Of a stretch of DNA of 64,000 nt, positions 44,429-52,879 are shown in pieces. The notes under the pieces were generated by a model, which saw nothing but the letters and a program-made list of their open reading frames with translations, was not told the origin of the DNA and searched no databases. The translations under genes were made by a program, and so were the position numbers. Where the stretch lies: the NCBI RefSeq assembly GCF_001866055.1, contig NZ_MLQS01000017.1, positions 316,899 through 380,898 of the forward strand, given 5' to 3'. This DNA is from Anaerobacillus alkalidiazotrophicus. GTDB lineage: Bacteria; Bacillota; Bacilli; Bacillales_H; Anaerobacillaceae. Position 1 is the first letter of the stretch. Each line of letters opens with the position of its first letter.

Positions 44429-44920
44429 TTGGATTTAATAAAAATGTTCCAGTTGCAGAAAGAATTAGACAACCGAATTAGAGAAGAACACAATGTTCTT
44501 GGTAAGAACTTAATTGCTGAAAAAGTATTAGCTTTTCAAGTAGAACTTGGTGAATTAGCAAATGAAACACGTTGTTTCAAGTATTGGAGTTTAAAACAAC
44601 CAAGTTCACAAGAAGTTATTTTAGAGGAGTATGTAGATGGATTTCATTTTTTATTATCAATAGGAATAGATATCTCAATATCAATAATAAAGCTTAATGT
44701 TGAAACTCCTAAAAATAGTTCAACGTTAACAAACCAGTTTGCAACTCTATATTCTCTTAGTAGTCAGTTTGAAAAAACGAAAGATGAAAGTGATTTTATT
44801 GTATTATTTCAGCAATATTTAGTTTTAGGAAAATTATTAGGTTTTACAGATAATGACATAGAAACAGCATATAGAGGGAAAAATGAAGTGAATCATCAAC
44901 GGCAAAACGATGGCTATTAA
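44429..44920 (+). CDS. Dimeric dUTPase-like protein (MazG-like all-alpha NTP pyrophosphatase fold)
   Basis: A 163-residue helical protein. The segment EKVLAFQVELGELANETRCFKYWS carries the acidic metal ligands of dimeric dUTPases, with a second acidic cluster in EEYVDGFHFLLSIGI. It probably hydrolyses dUTP to dUMP. I place the start at TTG 44429, 10 nt after AAAGGA; GTG 44420 touches the ribosome site. It is divergent from ysdB, and ysdC follows 67 nt later. Confidence 0.8.
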   Translation: MDLIKMFQLQKELDNRIREEHNVLGKNLIAEKVLAFQVELGELANETRCFKYWSLKQPSSQEVILEEYVDGFHFLLSIGIDISISIIKLNVETPKNSSTLTNQFATLYSLSSQFEKTKDESDFIVLFQQYLVLGKLLGFTDNDIETAYRGKNEVNHQRQNDGY

Positions 44921-44987
44921 TTGAGTATTATTTCGATTATCGATATAATTAAATGAGAGATATTATATTTTAAGGAGGCATTTACAT

Positions 44988-46064
44988 ATGGATGAAACGT
45001 TAAAGATGTTAAAGGCACTGACAGATGCAAACGGAATTCCAGGGGATGAACGCGAGCCACGAGAGGTTATGAGAAAATTTATTGAACCTTATGCTGATGA
45101 AGTGACTCAAGATCACCTTGGGAGTCTAATAGCAAAAAAAACGGGTGCTGCTGAAGGTCCAAAAATAATGGTGGCAGGGCATTTAGATGAAATTGGCTTT
45201 ATGGTTAAAAGCATCGATGATAAAGGATTTTTACGCTTTCAAACAGTAGGTGGCTGGTGGGGGCAAGTGATGCTAGCACAACGTGTTACTGTTATGACAC
45301 GCAAAGGTAATGTGCCAGGTGTTATCGGCTCTAAACCACCGCATATTCTTCCACCTGAGGCAAGAAAAAAACCTGTTGAGATTAAGGATATGTTTATTGA
45401 TATAGGTGCGTCAAGTAAAGAAGAGGCAATGGAATTTGGTGTTCTTCCCGGTGACTCAATAGTACCAGTTTGTGAATTTACGGTCTTAAAAAATGAAAAA
45501 ATGCTTATGGCAAAAGCGTGGGACAATCGAATTGGTTGCGCAATTGCGATTGAAGTACTTCGCCAATTAAAGGATGTTGATCATCCTAATACAGTTTACG
45601 GTGTAGGGACAGTACAAGAAGAAGTGGGACTTAGAGGGGCTCGAACATCGGCTCACTTTATCCAACCAGACATAGGTTTTGGTGTTGATGTAGGAATTGC
45701 AGGAGATACTCCTGGTGTAACAGAAAAAGAAGCATTGGCAAAAATGGGGAAAGGCCCTCAAATTATCATTTATGATGCTTCAATGATTTCTCATAAAGGA
45801 CTTCGTGATTTTGTAACTGATACAGCTGATGAAGCTGGAATTCCATATCAATTTGATTCTGTTGCTGGTGGTGGAACAGATTCTGGCGCTATTCACTTGA
45901 CAGCGAATGGGGTTCCGGCTCTATCTATTACTATTGCTACACGATACATTCATACACATGCAGCGATTCTTCATCGAGATGATTTTGAAAATGCTGTGAA
46001 ATTAATTGTTGAAGTTATTAAAAAACTTGATAAAGATACAGTTGCAAAAATAACATTTGAATAA
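44988..46064 (+). CDS. ysdC: M42-family aminopeptidase (YsdC)
   Basis: A 358-residue zinc aminopeptidase of the M42/TET family. Metal ligands are visible in [12 protein letters not shown] (His, Asp), AWDNRIGCA, and the catalytic EE of [11 protein letters not shown] further Asp is in [11 protein letters not shown] and a His in TRYIHTHAA. It is a cytoplasmic peptidase, usually forming large tetrahedral oligomers. TAAGGAGGC precedes ATG. It is the last conserved gene before the accessory island. Confidence 0.93.
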   Translation: MDETLKMLKALTDANGIPGDEREPREVMRKFIEPYADEVTQDHLGSLIAKKTGAAEGPKIMVAGHLDEIGFMVKSIDDKGFLRFQTVGGWWGQVMLAQRVTVMTRKGNVPGVIGSKPPHILPPEARKKPVEIKDMFIDIGASSKEEAMEFGVLPGDSIVPVCEFTVLKNEKMLMAKAWDNRIGCAIAIEVLRQLKDVDHPNTVYGVGTVQEEVGLRGARTSAHFIQPDIGFGVDVGIAGDTPGVTEKEALAKMGKGPQIIIYDASMISHKGLRDFVTDTADEAGIPYQFDSVAGGGTDSGAIHLTANGVPALSITIATRYIHTHAAILHRDDFENAVKLIVEVIKKLDKDTVAKITFE

Positions 46065-46070
46065 AAATAA

Positions 46071-46117
46071 AAGGAGGCTGATTTAATTCTAACGGGTTCA
46101 GTTTTGGGAGGGAAAAC
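46071..46117 (+). repeat. Left inverted repeat of the accessory island
   Basis: AAGGAGGCTGATTTAATTCT followed by AACGGGTTCAGTTTTGGGAG. About 38 of 46 positions match the reverse complement of 51196-51243, with one gap. Confidence 0.7.
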
Positions 46118-46189
46118 GTTAATTTATAGGATAAATACATTACATTTAACATTCCAATTCCAAACGAATTAACACTACAATTAGCATAC

Positions 46190-46216
46190 AAAAACGCACA
46201 GATACTGTGCGTTTTT
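46190..46216 (+). terminator. Terminator after ysdC, inside the left repeat
   Basis: AAAAACGCACAG (46190-46201), loop ATA, CTGTGCGTTTTT (46205-46216): a perfect 12-bp stem with T-run. Confidence 0.85.
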
Positions 46217-46318
46217 ACTCATATTTTCTTTTCTTGTTAAACTAAAGCCTCCTTACTTTAAGTGAAACTTTTCACAAATTAAAAGATAATTTCTTGGCTA
46301 AAAAAATCAGTACTTATA

Positions 46319-46570
46319 TTAGGACTGAATTCTCTTTTCGAGGCTATTAATTTTCGTATCGTGTTTCCCTGTTTTTTCACTTGAATAATCAACGTCATAC
46401 TTAATACCGTCAACCTTTTTAGAGATTAAATAAAGGGTGTCTTTAACATCTTTCTGCTGACTTTTTTCTATTTGACCAAGCCTTGATAATACTTCATCAA
46501 ACTGAAGATCTACTTTATCAAAACGCTCTAAGATGATTTTGAGCAGATGTTCATTATCCGTTTTAATCAC
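46319..46570 (-). CDS. Hypothetical small coiled-coil protein
   Basis: An 83-residue protein, charged and helical (LLKIILERFDKVDLQFDEVLSRLGQIEKS), with a second half resembling a short coiled coil. It starts with GTG 46570, three bases after the stop of a decayed gene, so the two once formed an operon. It is not recognised as a known family. Small proteins of this sort occur beside phage or toxin genes, but nothing here shows that. Confidence 0.45.
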   Translation of the reverse strand: MIKTDNEHLLKIILERFDKVDLQFDEVLSRLGQIEKSQQKDVKDTLYLISKKVDGIKYDVDYSSEKTGKHDTKINSLEKRIQS

Positions 46571-46573
46571 CTT

Positions 46574-46967
46574 TTACTCAGCAGACGTCATTTCAATTAT
46601 TTTCTTATATATTGAAAAATACTCTGTTTCACCAATTTGATCACCGTCTAAAAAATCTTGGTTACCTTTCATACTAATAACAACTAGAAGATCATTTGAA
46701 TTTTTATAAGTAACAATGTCCCAAATTTCTTCATCATTTTGAAGTTAAATGATAGGCATATTGTTGGATTCTTCGATTATTTCAAATCCCTTATATTCGT
46801 TATTAAACATTTCTTTAATTTTGATGAGCCATTCATCAGAACTACCACTATTATTAAAAAAAATCTCCTTGTAACGAATCAGAAGAAATAATTCCTATTC
46901 CGAAAGTTATTTCCGTACCATTCCTTGCTGCATTTTTATATATTTTTTTAAAACCTCGATATACCCT
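46574..46967 (-). pseudogene. Decayed gene with frameshift and in-frame stop
   Basis: Read on the minus strand, three pieces join into one protein. The first ends IGIISSDSLQGDFF, the next is NNSGSSDEWLIKIKEMF to SNNMPII, and the last runs LQNDEEIWDIVTYKNSNDL to IIEMTSAE. A frameshift occurs at the run of eight As (46856-46863) and an in-frame stop at 46745-46747. The original N-terminus is not found. The family is not recognised; about 130 residues are recoverable. Confidence 0.7.
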
Positions 46968-47213
46968 TTACTCTATATCATAATTCGAATGGAGGGATTA
47001 CTTTAAAAGAGATGGTACATCTTTGAAAGCTTTTTTCAATAAACTTCCTAGAATAAAGATTGTATATTTCAACAACTTCTTAATTGAATCAACTCTAAAT
47101 ATGAAAATATTTCCTGATAAGGAGAAGTTAGATTTTTGCCCAAGCATAGTATTTTGGTTTAGAATAAAATATTTTATGTTTTACTATATTAATCAGTTTA
47201 GAAAGGAGGAATT
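46968..47213 (+). other. AT-rich non-coding stretch
   Basis: A 65-codon frame (47023-47220) runs into the next ribosome site and has strongly aromatic, AT-driven composition; I do not call it a gene. No clear promoter is seen. Confidence 0.5.
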
Positions 47214-49274
47214 ATGTTAAACCTATGTGATATTTTAAAAGCAAATTGCATTCTTACAAATCAACAAGGAATTCCTATAGTCTCTTTATCACCAGGCACT
47301 ATTAGCTGTAAAGAAATACCTCAGAAAAACGGCAGAAAAAATGTCAATACGACGTTACCAAACGGTGAAGTCATAACTTTACAAAAAGTGTTCGTTCAAA
47401 AAAGTGGATTGGTTATCATTGAAATCACTGGACCTGGAACCACCTGCCGCAGCCAACCTCTTCCATTTAGTTTTATTGAATCTTTTATACTATGTGCGCC
47501 TGAAGGTACAGAACTTGAATGTAATATAACTGAATTTGATTGTATTGCACAGCTAAACTGTCAAAATGGGCTTGTTACTTCGGTGGACCTATTTTTCGCT
47601 ATTTGCCAAGATGTAGAAATAGCTGCAGATATGGTAATTAGCATTCCTGAACAATTGTGTAATCCGCGTCAAGAGATTAATATCAACAGTTGTCCAATTA
47701 CTCCTCCAAATCAATGTCCAGCGGTATTTCCTACTTCTAATACCTCTGCAGGAACCCAAAGCAAAGTTAACTCTATTAAATTAACAAGTGATACGTTAGT
47801 TTCTACAAATCATACTTTTCAAAAAGAATTAGCCTGTGTATCTGTAAAAAAGGTATATGACTGGATTGTCCGCCCAAGCACATTTCAGTTAAATTTCAAT
47901 ATAAATGATTTAGTGCTTGATTGTGATATCCCACCTTGCGATGCGCATCTTTTTGTACATGCAGCCTATATATGTGAAGGAGATCTTCAAGGTCAAGTTC
48001 TTTGCGGAAATATACCTGTTGAGGGCGCACAAGTGTCGTTTAGTGCAGAACCAAACATTGTTACCTTCTCTCCTGATCCTACGGTAACGGATGCTAATGG
48101 CAATTTTGATACAATCGTCACTGTTCCACCTGGAACCCCGCCAACACCAGTTACAATTACAGCTAATACTTTTGTTAGTGGTCTACCTATTACTACCTCA
48201 CTTGATACGATTGTCGAGTGCCATGGTCCTTGTGTAATTGAATTATTCACTACAGATGTAATTGACTGTGACGGATTTGTTGAGGGAAGAGTTATGTGCG
48301 GTGGAAGACCAATTGAAGGTGCTGTAATTGAGGTAACTTCAGATTCTGAAGATGTCACTTTTGCTCATGATCAAATTACAACTGGTACTGATGGAAACTT
48401 CTTCGTAGGTGTTACTGTTGAACCTGGAACTCCTTTACAAACCATTACAATTACTGCTTCAACAATAGTTGAAGGACAGAACATTTTCACCTCCATTGAT
48501 GCCCAAGTGGTTTGTTCTGAAGATGCTTGTGTCTTAACACTCGAAGTTCCAGCCAACATTAGTTGTGAAGCTACAATCACTGGTTCCATTTTCTGCGGTG
48601 ATGATCCTGTTAGTGGAGCTGATATCTCGTTTAGCAGCTTTCCAAATATAGTAACATTCAGTCCTAATCCTGTAGTATCCCTTGCGAATGGAACTTTCTC
48701 AACTACAGTGACAGTACCAGAGAATACTCCTTTTACATCGGTTCTTATTACGGCTACTACCACAGTTAATGGTCAAACCGTCTCGACCCATGTAGGCACG
48801 AATGTAGAATGTCCTGGTCCAGATCAATGTCCTTGTAAGTTCCGAATAGGTATTCAAGGCAATAGTGCCCCAGCGACTGTTAATATTACCCAACAAGGTG
48901 TTCCTTCAACTTTAGCAGGAACGATTAATGTGACTGCAGTCCAATGTTTTATCACAGCACCTATGTGTAATCCTGCCGTTGATAACTTTAATATTACATT
49001 TGGATCTGGGGGTACAACAATTAATTTTATTCAAGGAAGAAGAATTCACATTGATTGTACGGCCAATACAGCTAGAGTACATGGAACCGCAATGGCCAGT
49101 GGAAATTTATTCAGCGGGATATTTGATGTAGAGATTATATTGACACTCTTGCCAGGGAATACTGGGACATGGCAAATCAATGCTAGTGATTTATTGGGTA
49201 ACACATTTACCACTACCTTTACGGCACCTTTGAACCCTATAACTTTTGTTGGGGATTGTAACCAACAACCTTAA
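47214..49274 (+). CDS. Cysteine-rich protein with three Ig-like repeats, probable spore-surface protein
   Basis: A 686-residue protein with no signal peptide and no membrane helix. The N-terminal part (1-240) is Cys-rich and includes CVSVKKVYDWIVRPSTF, a motif I associate with proteins of spore-forming Firmicutes. Three tandem repeats of about 98 residues (242-339, 340-438, 439-535) each have a leading Cys, an inner Cys pair and the pattern GxVxCGxxPVxGAxVxF...G.F...VTVPPGTP...ITA, like invasin or bacterial Ig-like domains. A distinct C-terminal domain (536-686) follows. Lack of a secretion signal fits assembly on the spore from the mother cell. AAAGGAGG precedes ATG. Spore location is inference. 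Confidence 0.75.
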   Translation: MLNLCDILKANCILTNQQGIPIVSLSPGTISCKEIPQKNGRKNVNTTLPNGEVITLQKVFVQKSGLVIIEITGPGTTCRSQPLPFSFIESFILCAPEGTELECNITEFDCIAQLNCQNGLVTSVDLFFAICQDVEIAADMVISIPEQLCNPRQEININSCPITPPNQCPAVFPTSNTSAGTQSKVNSIKLTSDTLVSTNHTFQKELACVSVKKVYDWIVRPSTFQLNFNINDLVLDCDIPPCDAHLFVHAAYICEGDLQGQVLCGNIPVEGAQVSFSAEPNIVTFSPDPTVTDANGNFDTIVTVPPGTPPTPVTITANTFVSGLPITTSLDTIVECHGPCVIELFTTDVIDCDGFVEGRVMCGGRPIEGAVIEVTSDSEDVTFAHDQITTGTDGNFFVGVTVEPGTPLQTITITASTIVEGQNIFTSIDAQVVCSEDACVLTLEVPANISCEATITGSIFCGDDPVSGADISFSSFPNIVTFSPNPVVSLANGTFSTTVTVPENTPFTSVLITATTTVNGQTVSTHVGTNVECPGPDQCPCKFRIGIQGNSAPATVNITQQGVPSTLAGTINVTAVQCFITAPMCNPAVDNFNITFGSGGTTINFIQGRRIHIDCTANTARVHGTAMASGNLFSGIFDVEIILTLLPGNTGTWQINASDLLGNTFTTTFTAPLNPITFVGDCNQQP

Positions 49275-49640
49275 CATTTGTGGCACTGTTGCTAACAGAA
49301 TAAGTTTGTCTCTATATGTGGTGGTCATCTAATCATGAAGGATGCCGATAAGCGTGTTGATCCTGACAAACAAGGACAAAAAAAGAACGAGTAAACTGTG
49401 TGCTTTTAAGCGCATGTAAGTGATCCAAATTGATTACGGTCTATTATATGCGCCAGGTATAAAAAACAGCCACCTCCAAAAAAGGAAGTGGCTGTCTCGT
49501 TATTCAACTAAAGGGAGTTAAGTAACTTCAACAAATAGAAGGCATTATATCTTGGATCAACAACGAGATGTGCAGTACTTTCGATAAAGCCTCCGTTACT
49601 TCAATAAGCTAATCTACCCACTCGGTAATAACTGTAAATT
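49275..49640. other. Non-coding stretch after the repeat protein
   Basis: Contains a 19-codon frame (MKDADKRVDPDK...) that may be a gene remnant, and a minus-strand terminator at 49460-49495. Otherwise nothing is seen. Confidence 0.5.
49460..49495 (-). terminator. Minus-strand terminator
   Basis: ACAGCCACCTCC with GGAAGTGGCTGT (one mismatch); the T-run lies on the minus-strand side (AAAAAA at 49461-49466). Confidence 0.6.
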
Positions 49641-49671
49641 AAAAAAGGTTAAGAATACTCCCTAACCTTTT
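49641..49671 (-). terminator. Terminator of the RelE-type operon
   Basis: AAAAGGTTA with TAACCTTTT, 11 bp past the toxin pseudogene stop, with a T-run in minus-strand direction. Confidence 0.75.
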
Positions 49672-49681
49672 ATCCTTGTAT

Positions 49682-49931
49682 TTATTTGTAGATGTTACCT
49701 CGGAAATCAATGTCTAACATGTATAATATTAATTTTTCAACTTCTACTTTATAAATCATTCTGATGTCGCTAACTCTGAGTCTAAATATATCGTTGTACT
49801 CTATCATTTTCTTTTCGATAATATGGGTCTTCTGCTAACTGTAATAAAGCATTCTTTATTCTTTTTCTTGTAGGAGCGTCTTGTTTTTGAAAAAACTTTT
49901 TGGCTTTGTTCGAAACTTTAATTTCAAACAT
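49682..49931 (-). pseudogene. RelE-type toxin, frameshifted
   Basis: The minus strand gives MFEIKVSNKAKKFFQKQDA then RKRIKNALLQLAEDPYYRKEN, ending prematurely at RYI. In another frame it continues EYNDIFRLRVSDIRMIYKVE and then KLILYMLDIDFRGNIYK to a stop at 49682. These are the two halves of a RelE/ParE-superfamily mRNA interferase. The residues expected around KxLKGY at the junction are missing, so both a small deletion and a frameshift have occurred. The toxin is almost certainly inactive. Confidence 0.85.
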
Positions 49932-50118
49932 CTAAGACATCCTTAAACACATCTTCAAAAGAATGAAATTCACTATACATTGCCTCTTCAATTGCTTTCT
50001 TTTCCTCATTAGTTGGTTCAACTTCATAAAATTCCTGTCCATACTTAGTTAATGTTTCAAGGATTTCTTTTACCTTCTCTAAATTTTTTTCTGAAATATT
50101 GTCAATGATTTTATACAA
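49924..50118 (-). CDS. Putative antitoxin of the RelE-type system
   Basis: A 64-residue acidic, helical protein whose stop overlaps the toxin start by 8 bp, the usual antitoxin-toxin arrangement. The end EEAMYSEFHSFEDVFKDVLDV resembles toxin-wrapping antitoxin tails. It starts with TTG 50118 after GAGAAG. The frame is intact although the toxin is broken, which is the expected order of decay because loss of antitoxin first would be harmful. Confidence 0.65.
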   Translation of the reverse strand: MYKIIDNISEKNLEKVKEILETLTKYGQEFYEVEPTNEEKKAIEEAMYSEFHSFEDVFKDVLDV

Positions 50119-50305
50119 ATCTTCTCAGACATAGTTTCTTCTTGTTTTCATCAATCCACTCAACATAGAAATACATTGATTATTTTTTCTGTTGACACGA
50201 AAAAAAGCCAAACCTTAGTAAACTGTTCAGCGCTTAGATAAAAGGAATCAGCAACAACTAACCCTTTTCCTTGTTAAGCATTTGCACCCGTTACTTGAAT
50301 ATGAA

Positions 50306-50699
50306 TTAGGCATTCAGTGAATTAGCTATTTCAAGTAGTTCATCTTTTGCTTTATTATCTTCATTAATAACGAAATTGTAATGTAAGTTATATTCTATCT
50401 CATCTTTTAACCAATTTAGGTCTGAAGATGGGAATGGAGTCTCTCGAAAAAATGCTACTGTTCCATCTTCTAATATAATTTCCTCATATTCGCTGCTTTT
50501 TTAATACTCTAAAATAACGGTCAAAATTTGCTACTATGAACTGTATGTGAACCACTCTTTCTTTAGAATTGTAAGTAATACTATATATGATTTTTTTCAA
50601 ATCTTTTTCCCAATCCCCTATGGTTACATCTGACTCTTCAGCTAAAAATGGTAGAGTTTTTAAGTATTTAGCCTCAAAGGGTAGGGCGGTAATGTTGAC
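50306..50699 (-). pseudogene. Decayed hypothetical gene, frameshifted
   Basis: The minus strand reads VNITALPFEAKYLKTLPFLA, through VHIQFIVANFDRYFRVLKK, then needs a frameshift near 50502 to continue SSEYEEIILEDGTVAFFRE to LLEIANSLNA and a stop at 50306. An in-frame TAA lies directly before the first codon shown, so the start is lost too. About 125 residues are recoverable. The family is not recognised. Confidence 0.65.
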
Positions 50700-51159
50700 T
50701 TAACTCATTCTTCAATCTTGAATATATCGTTTTTCTATTAAACTGGTTCGCTATATAGTTTTATATTGTTTCTTCATCCACCGTTCCTACTGTGGCACAA
50801 AAGTAGCCCCTTGCCCATAGGTGCTGTCCCCAATTTTTCTTTTTTAGCTCCGGAAACTGCTCCTGATGCAACCTTGATGACCTTCCTTTTAGGTACTGCA
50901 TGATTTTACTAGGAGAAAGACTAGGTGGATGCGATAACAATAAATGAATGTAGACTTTTCCAACACTACCTTGCAAAATTGTGATTTCTCTCGCTTTGCA
51001 TCTCTGACTGATTAATTCTTGTGTTCTTACGACATTCGCACCATGTAATTCCTTATATCTATATTTTGTCATCCAGATCACATGGAATTTGATGTCAAAA
51101 ACTGCATGACTATTCTTTTCAAACGTTGATATACCGAAAAAATAAGCGTACAAAATCAT
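50674..51159 (-). pseudogene. tnpA: IS200/IS605-family transposase TnpA, inactive
   Basis: An HUH (Y1) transposase by its blocks NSHAVFDIKFHVIWMTKYRY, KIMQYLKGRSSRLHQEQFPE and WGQHLWARGYFCATVG. Three faults are visible. The HUH motif reads VYIHLL, with Tyr in place of the first His. An in-frame TAA at 50761-50763 falls right before NYIANQ, which holds the catalytic Tyr. The N-terminus has no clear start. No tnpB is present. A 9-bp palindrome at 51146-51174 fits the subterminal hairpin of such elements. Confidence 0.85.
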
Positions 51160-51174
51160 ATCTAATTTGTACGC
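51146..51174 (-). mobile_element. Palindrome at the left end of the IS200-type element
   Basis: GCGTACAAA (51146-51154) and TTTGTACGC (51166-51174) form a perfect 9-bp stem just upstream of tnpA, the position in which IS200/IS605 ends have the hairpin bound by TnpA. The exact element ends are not resolved. Confidence 0.55.
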
Positions 51175-51195
51175 TATTTCTAATGTTATTTGTCA

Positions 51196-51243
51196 TTTGC
51201 TCTCCCAAAACTGAACTCGTTAATTTAATTCAGTCTCCTTTAA
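51196..51243 (-). repeat. Right inverted repeat of the accessory island
   Basis: The reverse complement reads AAGGAGACTGAATTAAATTA, ACGAGTTCAGTTTTGGGAGA, matching the left repeat at 46071-46117 in opposite orientation. Confidence 0.7.
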
Positions 51244-51371
51244 TTTAGGGAATCTCACATTAGGTACTGGTCCTTTTGGAAAAACAATGTGATAAAACCT
51301 TACTATATTGCTGAAAACATTATCTTAGCTAGTTAATATAAGAGTAACAAAAAGGATAGGGGCGATGTTAA

Positions 51372-51512
51372 ATGAAAAATGAAGCTTTAAAGTTAGCAAG
51401 TGAAATAATTCGCCTAGATTTAGTTCGGGATGAATTATTAGAAGAATTAATTTTACTATCTGGGAATGACGCACATGAAATTTTACGACAGGTTCAAAAC
51501 GGTCATCAATGA
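51372..51512 (+). CDS. Small conserved hypothetical protein, 46 residues
   Basis: ATG 51372 opens MKNEALKLASEIIRLDLVRD, ELLEELILLSGNDAHEILRQ, VQNGHQ, then TGA. AGGGGCG lies upstream and a strong terminator follows 55 nt after the stop. The protein is an amphipathic helix pair. I recall similar short proteins in other Bacillaceae next to sspI, but cannot name a family. Confidence 0.6.
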   Translation: MKNEALKLASEIIRLDLVRDELLEELILLSGNDAHEILRQVQNGHQ

Positions 51513-51567
51513 TCGTTAATGATATATTTTGATTTGTAATACAATTTTTATTCTCCTCCTTAAAATG

Positions 51568-51604
51568 AGAAAAAAGCGATCCAAATGTGGGTCGCTTTTT
51601 TCTT
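51568..51604. terminator. Terminator between the small ORF and sspI (convergent)
   Basis: AGAAAAAAGCGATCC (51568-51582) with GGGTCGCTTTTTTCT (51589-51603), one G-U pair; runs of A and T allow use in both directions. Confidence 0.85.
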
Positions 51605-51699
51605 GAATATTTCATTATCACTTATTTTAATACCCGTCACACCTAAATGTAGCTTGATGTGGTAATCATTTTAATGAACGTAACTCAAATAACGGTATT

Positions 51700-51909
51700 T
51701 TACCTTTGTAATCCTTGAGAAATTTGAGAAATGACTTTTTGTTTACTAGTTTCATCTGCTTGTTGCCAATAAACTTCGAATAAAACCCCTAAACCAGGAA
51801 GCATTTTCTCTTCGCCACTTTGCATCGCATCATCAATAGTAGCTTTCACATCATCCGCTGTACTATTTGCTACATTTGCTAAAATTGCACCACGTAAATT
51901 AAACCCCAT
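51700..51909 (-). CDS. sspI: Small acid-soluble spore protein I
   Basis: A 69-residue SASP of the SspI type: [20 protein letters not shown], then [20 protein letters not shown] and [10 protein letters not shown]. It is a minor spore-core protein made in the forespore. AAGGAGCTG precedes ATG on the minus strand. A forespore-type promoter lies upstream. Its place before ysgA-pheST matches B. subtilis. Confidence 0.95.
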   Translation of the reverse strand: MGFNLRGAILANVANSTADDVKATIDDAMQSGEEKMLPGLGVLFEVYWQQADETSKQKVISQISQGLQR

Positions 51910-51966
51910 CTAATTAACAGCTCCTTTATGGTAAAATAAAATTTAAGCCAATTGGCATTTCTGTTA

Positions 51967-51997
51967 TAGTATGACAACAATTGGACGAAAATATTTG
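51967..51997 (-). promoter_or_regulatory. Probable sigma-G promoter of sspI
   Basis: On the minus strand CAAATA (51997-51992), 18 bp, then CATACTA (51973-51967). The -10 matches the sigma-G consensus; the -35 matches partly. Confidence 0.6.
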
Positions 51998-52019
51998 TAA
52001 ATGAAAAAAGGAGTTTGTT

Positions 52020-52781
52020 ATGGAACGAATTGAATCGGTAAAAAACATAAAGATTAAAACAGTAAAAAAATTACATACTCGTAAAGGTAGGGAAAAGTTA
52101 GGGAGTTTTCTAATAGAAGGAGAACATTTGGTAGAAGAAGCATTAAATTCAAATGTTATTATAAATGAAATTTTTATAGAGGAGAATTTTACTATTCCCT
52201 CAAACTGGGATTTATCAAACATTCCAATATATATCGTAAACGATAAAATCATGAAAGAGATTTGTGATACACAAACTCCTCAAGGGATTGTTGCGGTCTG
52301 TGAATTATTAGGTAGAAAACCGTTAACGATAGAGAAAAACGGTTTATATATATTAATTGATCAAGTTCAGGATCCAGGTAATCTTGGAACTATTATTCGT
52401 ACAGCGGATTGTGCTGGTTTGTCAGGAGTCATTTTAGGGACGGGAACGGTCGATATGTATAATAGTAAAGTTATTCGTTCTACACAAGGCTCTATTTTTC
52501 ACTTGCCGATAGTTAGGGGCGAATTAACAGAATGGGTGGAAAAGTTTAAAAGTGAAAAAATACCCGTTTATGGAACAGCCTTAAACGAAAAGGCGAAAGA
52601 ATATAGAACGGTCATGGCACCAGAGAGTTTTGCTCTCATTGTTGGAAATGAAGGAAATGGGTTATCGAAGGAACTTCTTCAAGTGACGGATGAAAATCTC
52701 TTTATTCCTATCTATGGAGAAGCTGAATCACTAAATGTTTCTATCGCTACAGGTATCCTATTGTATCACCTCCGTAAATAA
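52020..52781 (+). CDS. ysgA: TrmH/SpoU-family RNA 2'-O-methyltransferase (YsgA)
   Basis: A 253-residue SPOUT methyltransferase. An N-terminal substrate-binding domain (about 1-105; RKGREKLGSFLIEGEHLVEEA) precedes the knotted catalytic domain with motif 1 DQVQDPGNLGTIIRTADC, motif 2 LIVGNEGNGLS and motif 3 LNVSIATGILLYHL. It uses S-adenosylmethionine to methylate a ribose in rRNA or tRNA; the exact site is not determined. AAAGGAG precedes ATG. It lies between sspI and pheST, as in B. subtilis. Confidence 0.9.
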   Translation: MERIESVKNIKIKTVKKLHTRKGREKLGSFLIEGEHLVEEALNSNVIINEIFIEENFTIPSNWDLSNIPIYIVNDKIMKEICDTQTPQGIVAVCELLGRKPLTIEKNGLYILIDQVQDPGNLGTIIRTADCAGLSGVILGTGTVDMYNSKVIRSTQGSIFHLPIVRGELTEWVEKFKSEKIPVYGTALNEKAKEYRTVMAPESFALIVGNEGNGLSKELLQVTDENLFIPIYGEAESLNVSIATGILLYHLRK

Positions 52782-52833
52782 TACAAGACTTCAAGTCGAA
52801 TTTGAAACGTAAAATTAGGGATATAAAGAAGGT

Positions 52834-52862
52834 TTGCCTTATTTAGAAAAATCAACTATAAT
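52834..52862 (+). promoter_or_regulatory. Promoter of pheST
   Basis: TTGCCT (52834-52839), 17-bp spacer, perfect TATAAT (52857-52862), just before the T-box leader. Confidence 0.75.
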
Positions 52863-52879
52863 TGAATTCGAATTTCATA

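Noticed and set aside
47023..47220. 65-codon frame before the Ig-like repeat protein
   Set aside because: Ends in the ribosome site of the next gene, is AT-driven with no convincing ribosome site, and has no recognisable motif.
51325..51621. 98-codon minus-strand frame
   Set aside because: Antisense to the small 46-codon gene and runs through its terminator; no ribosome site.
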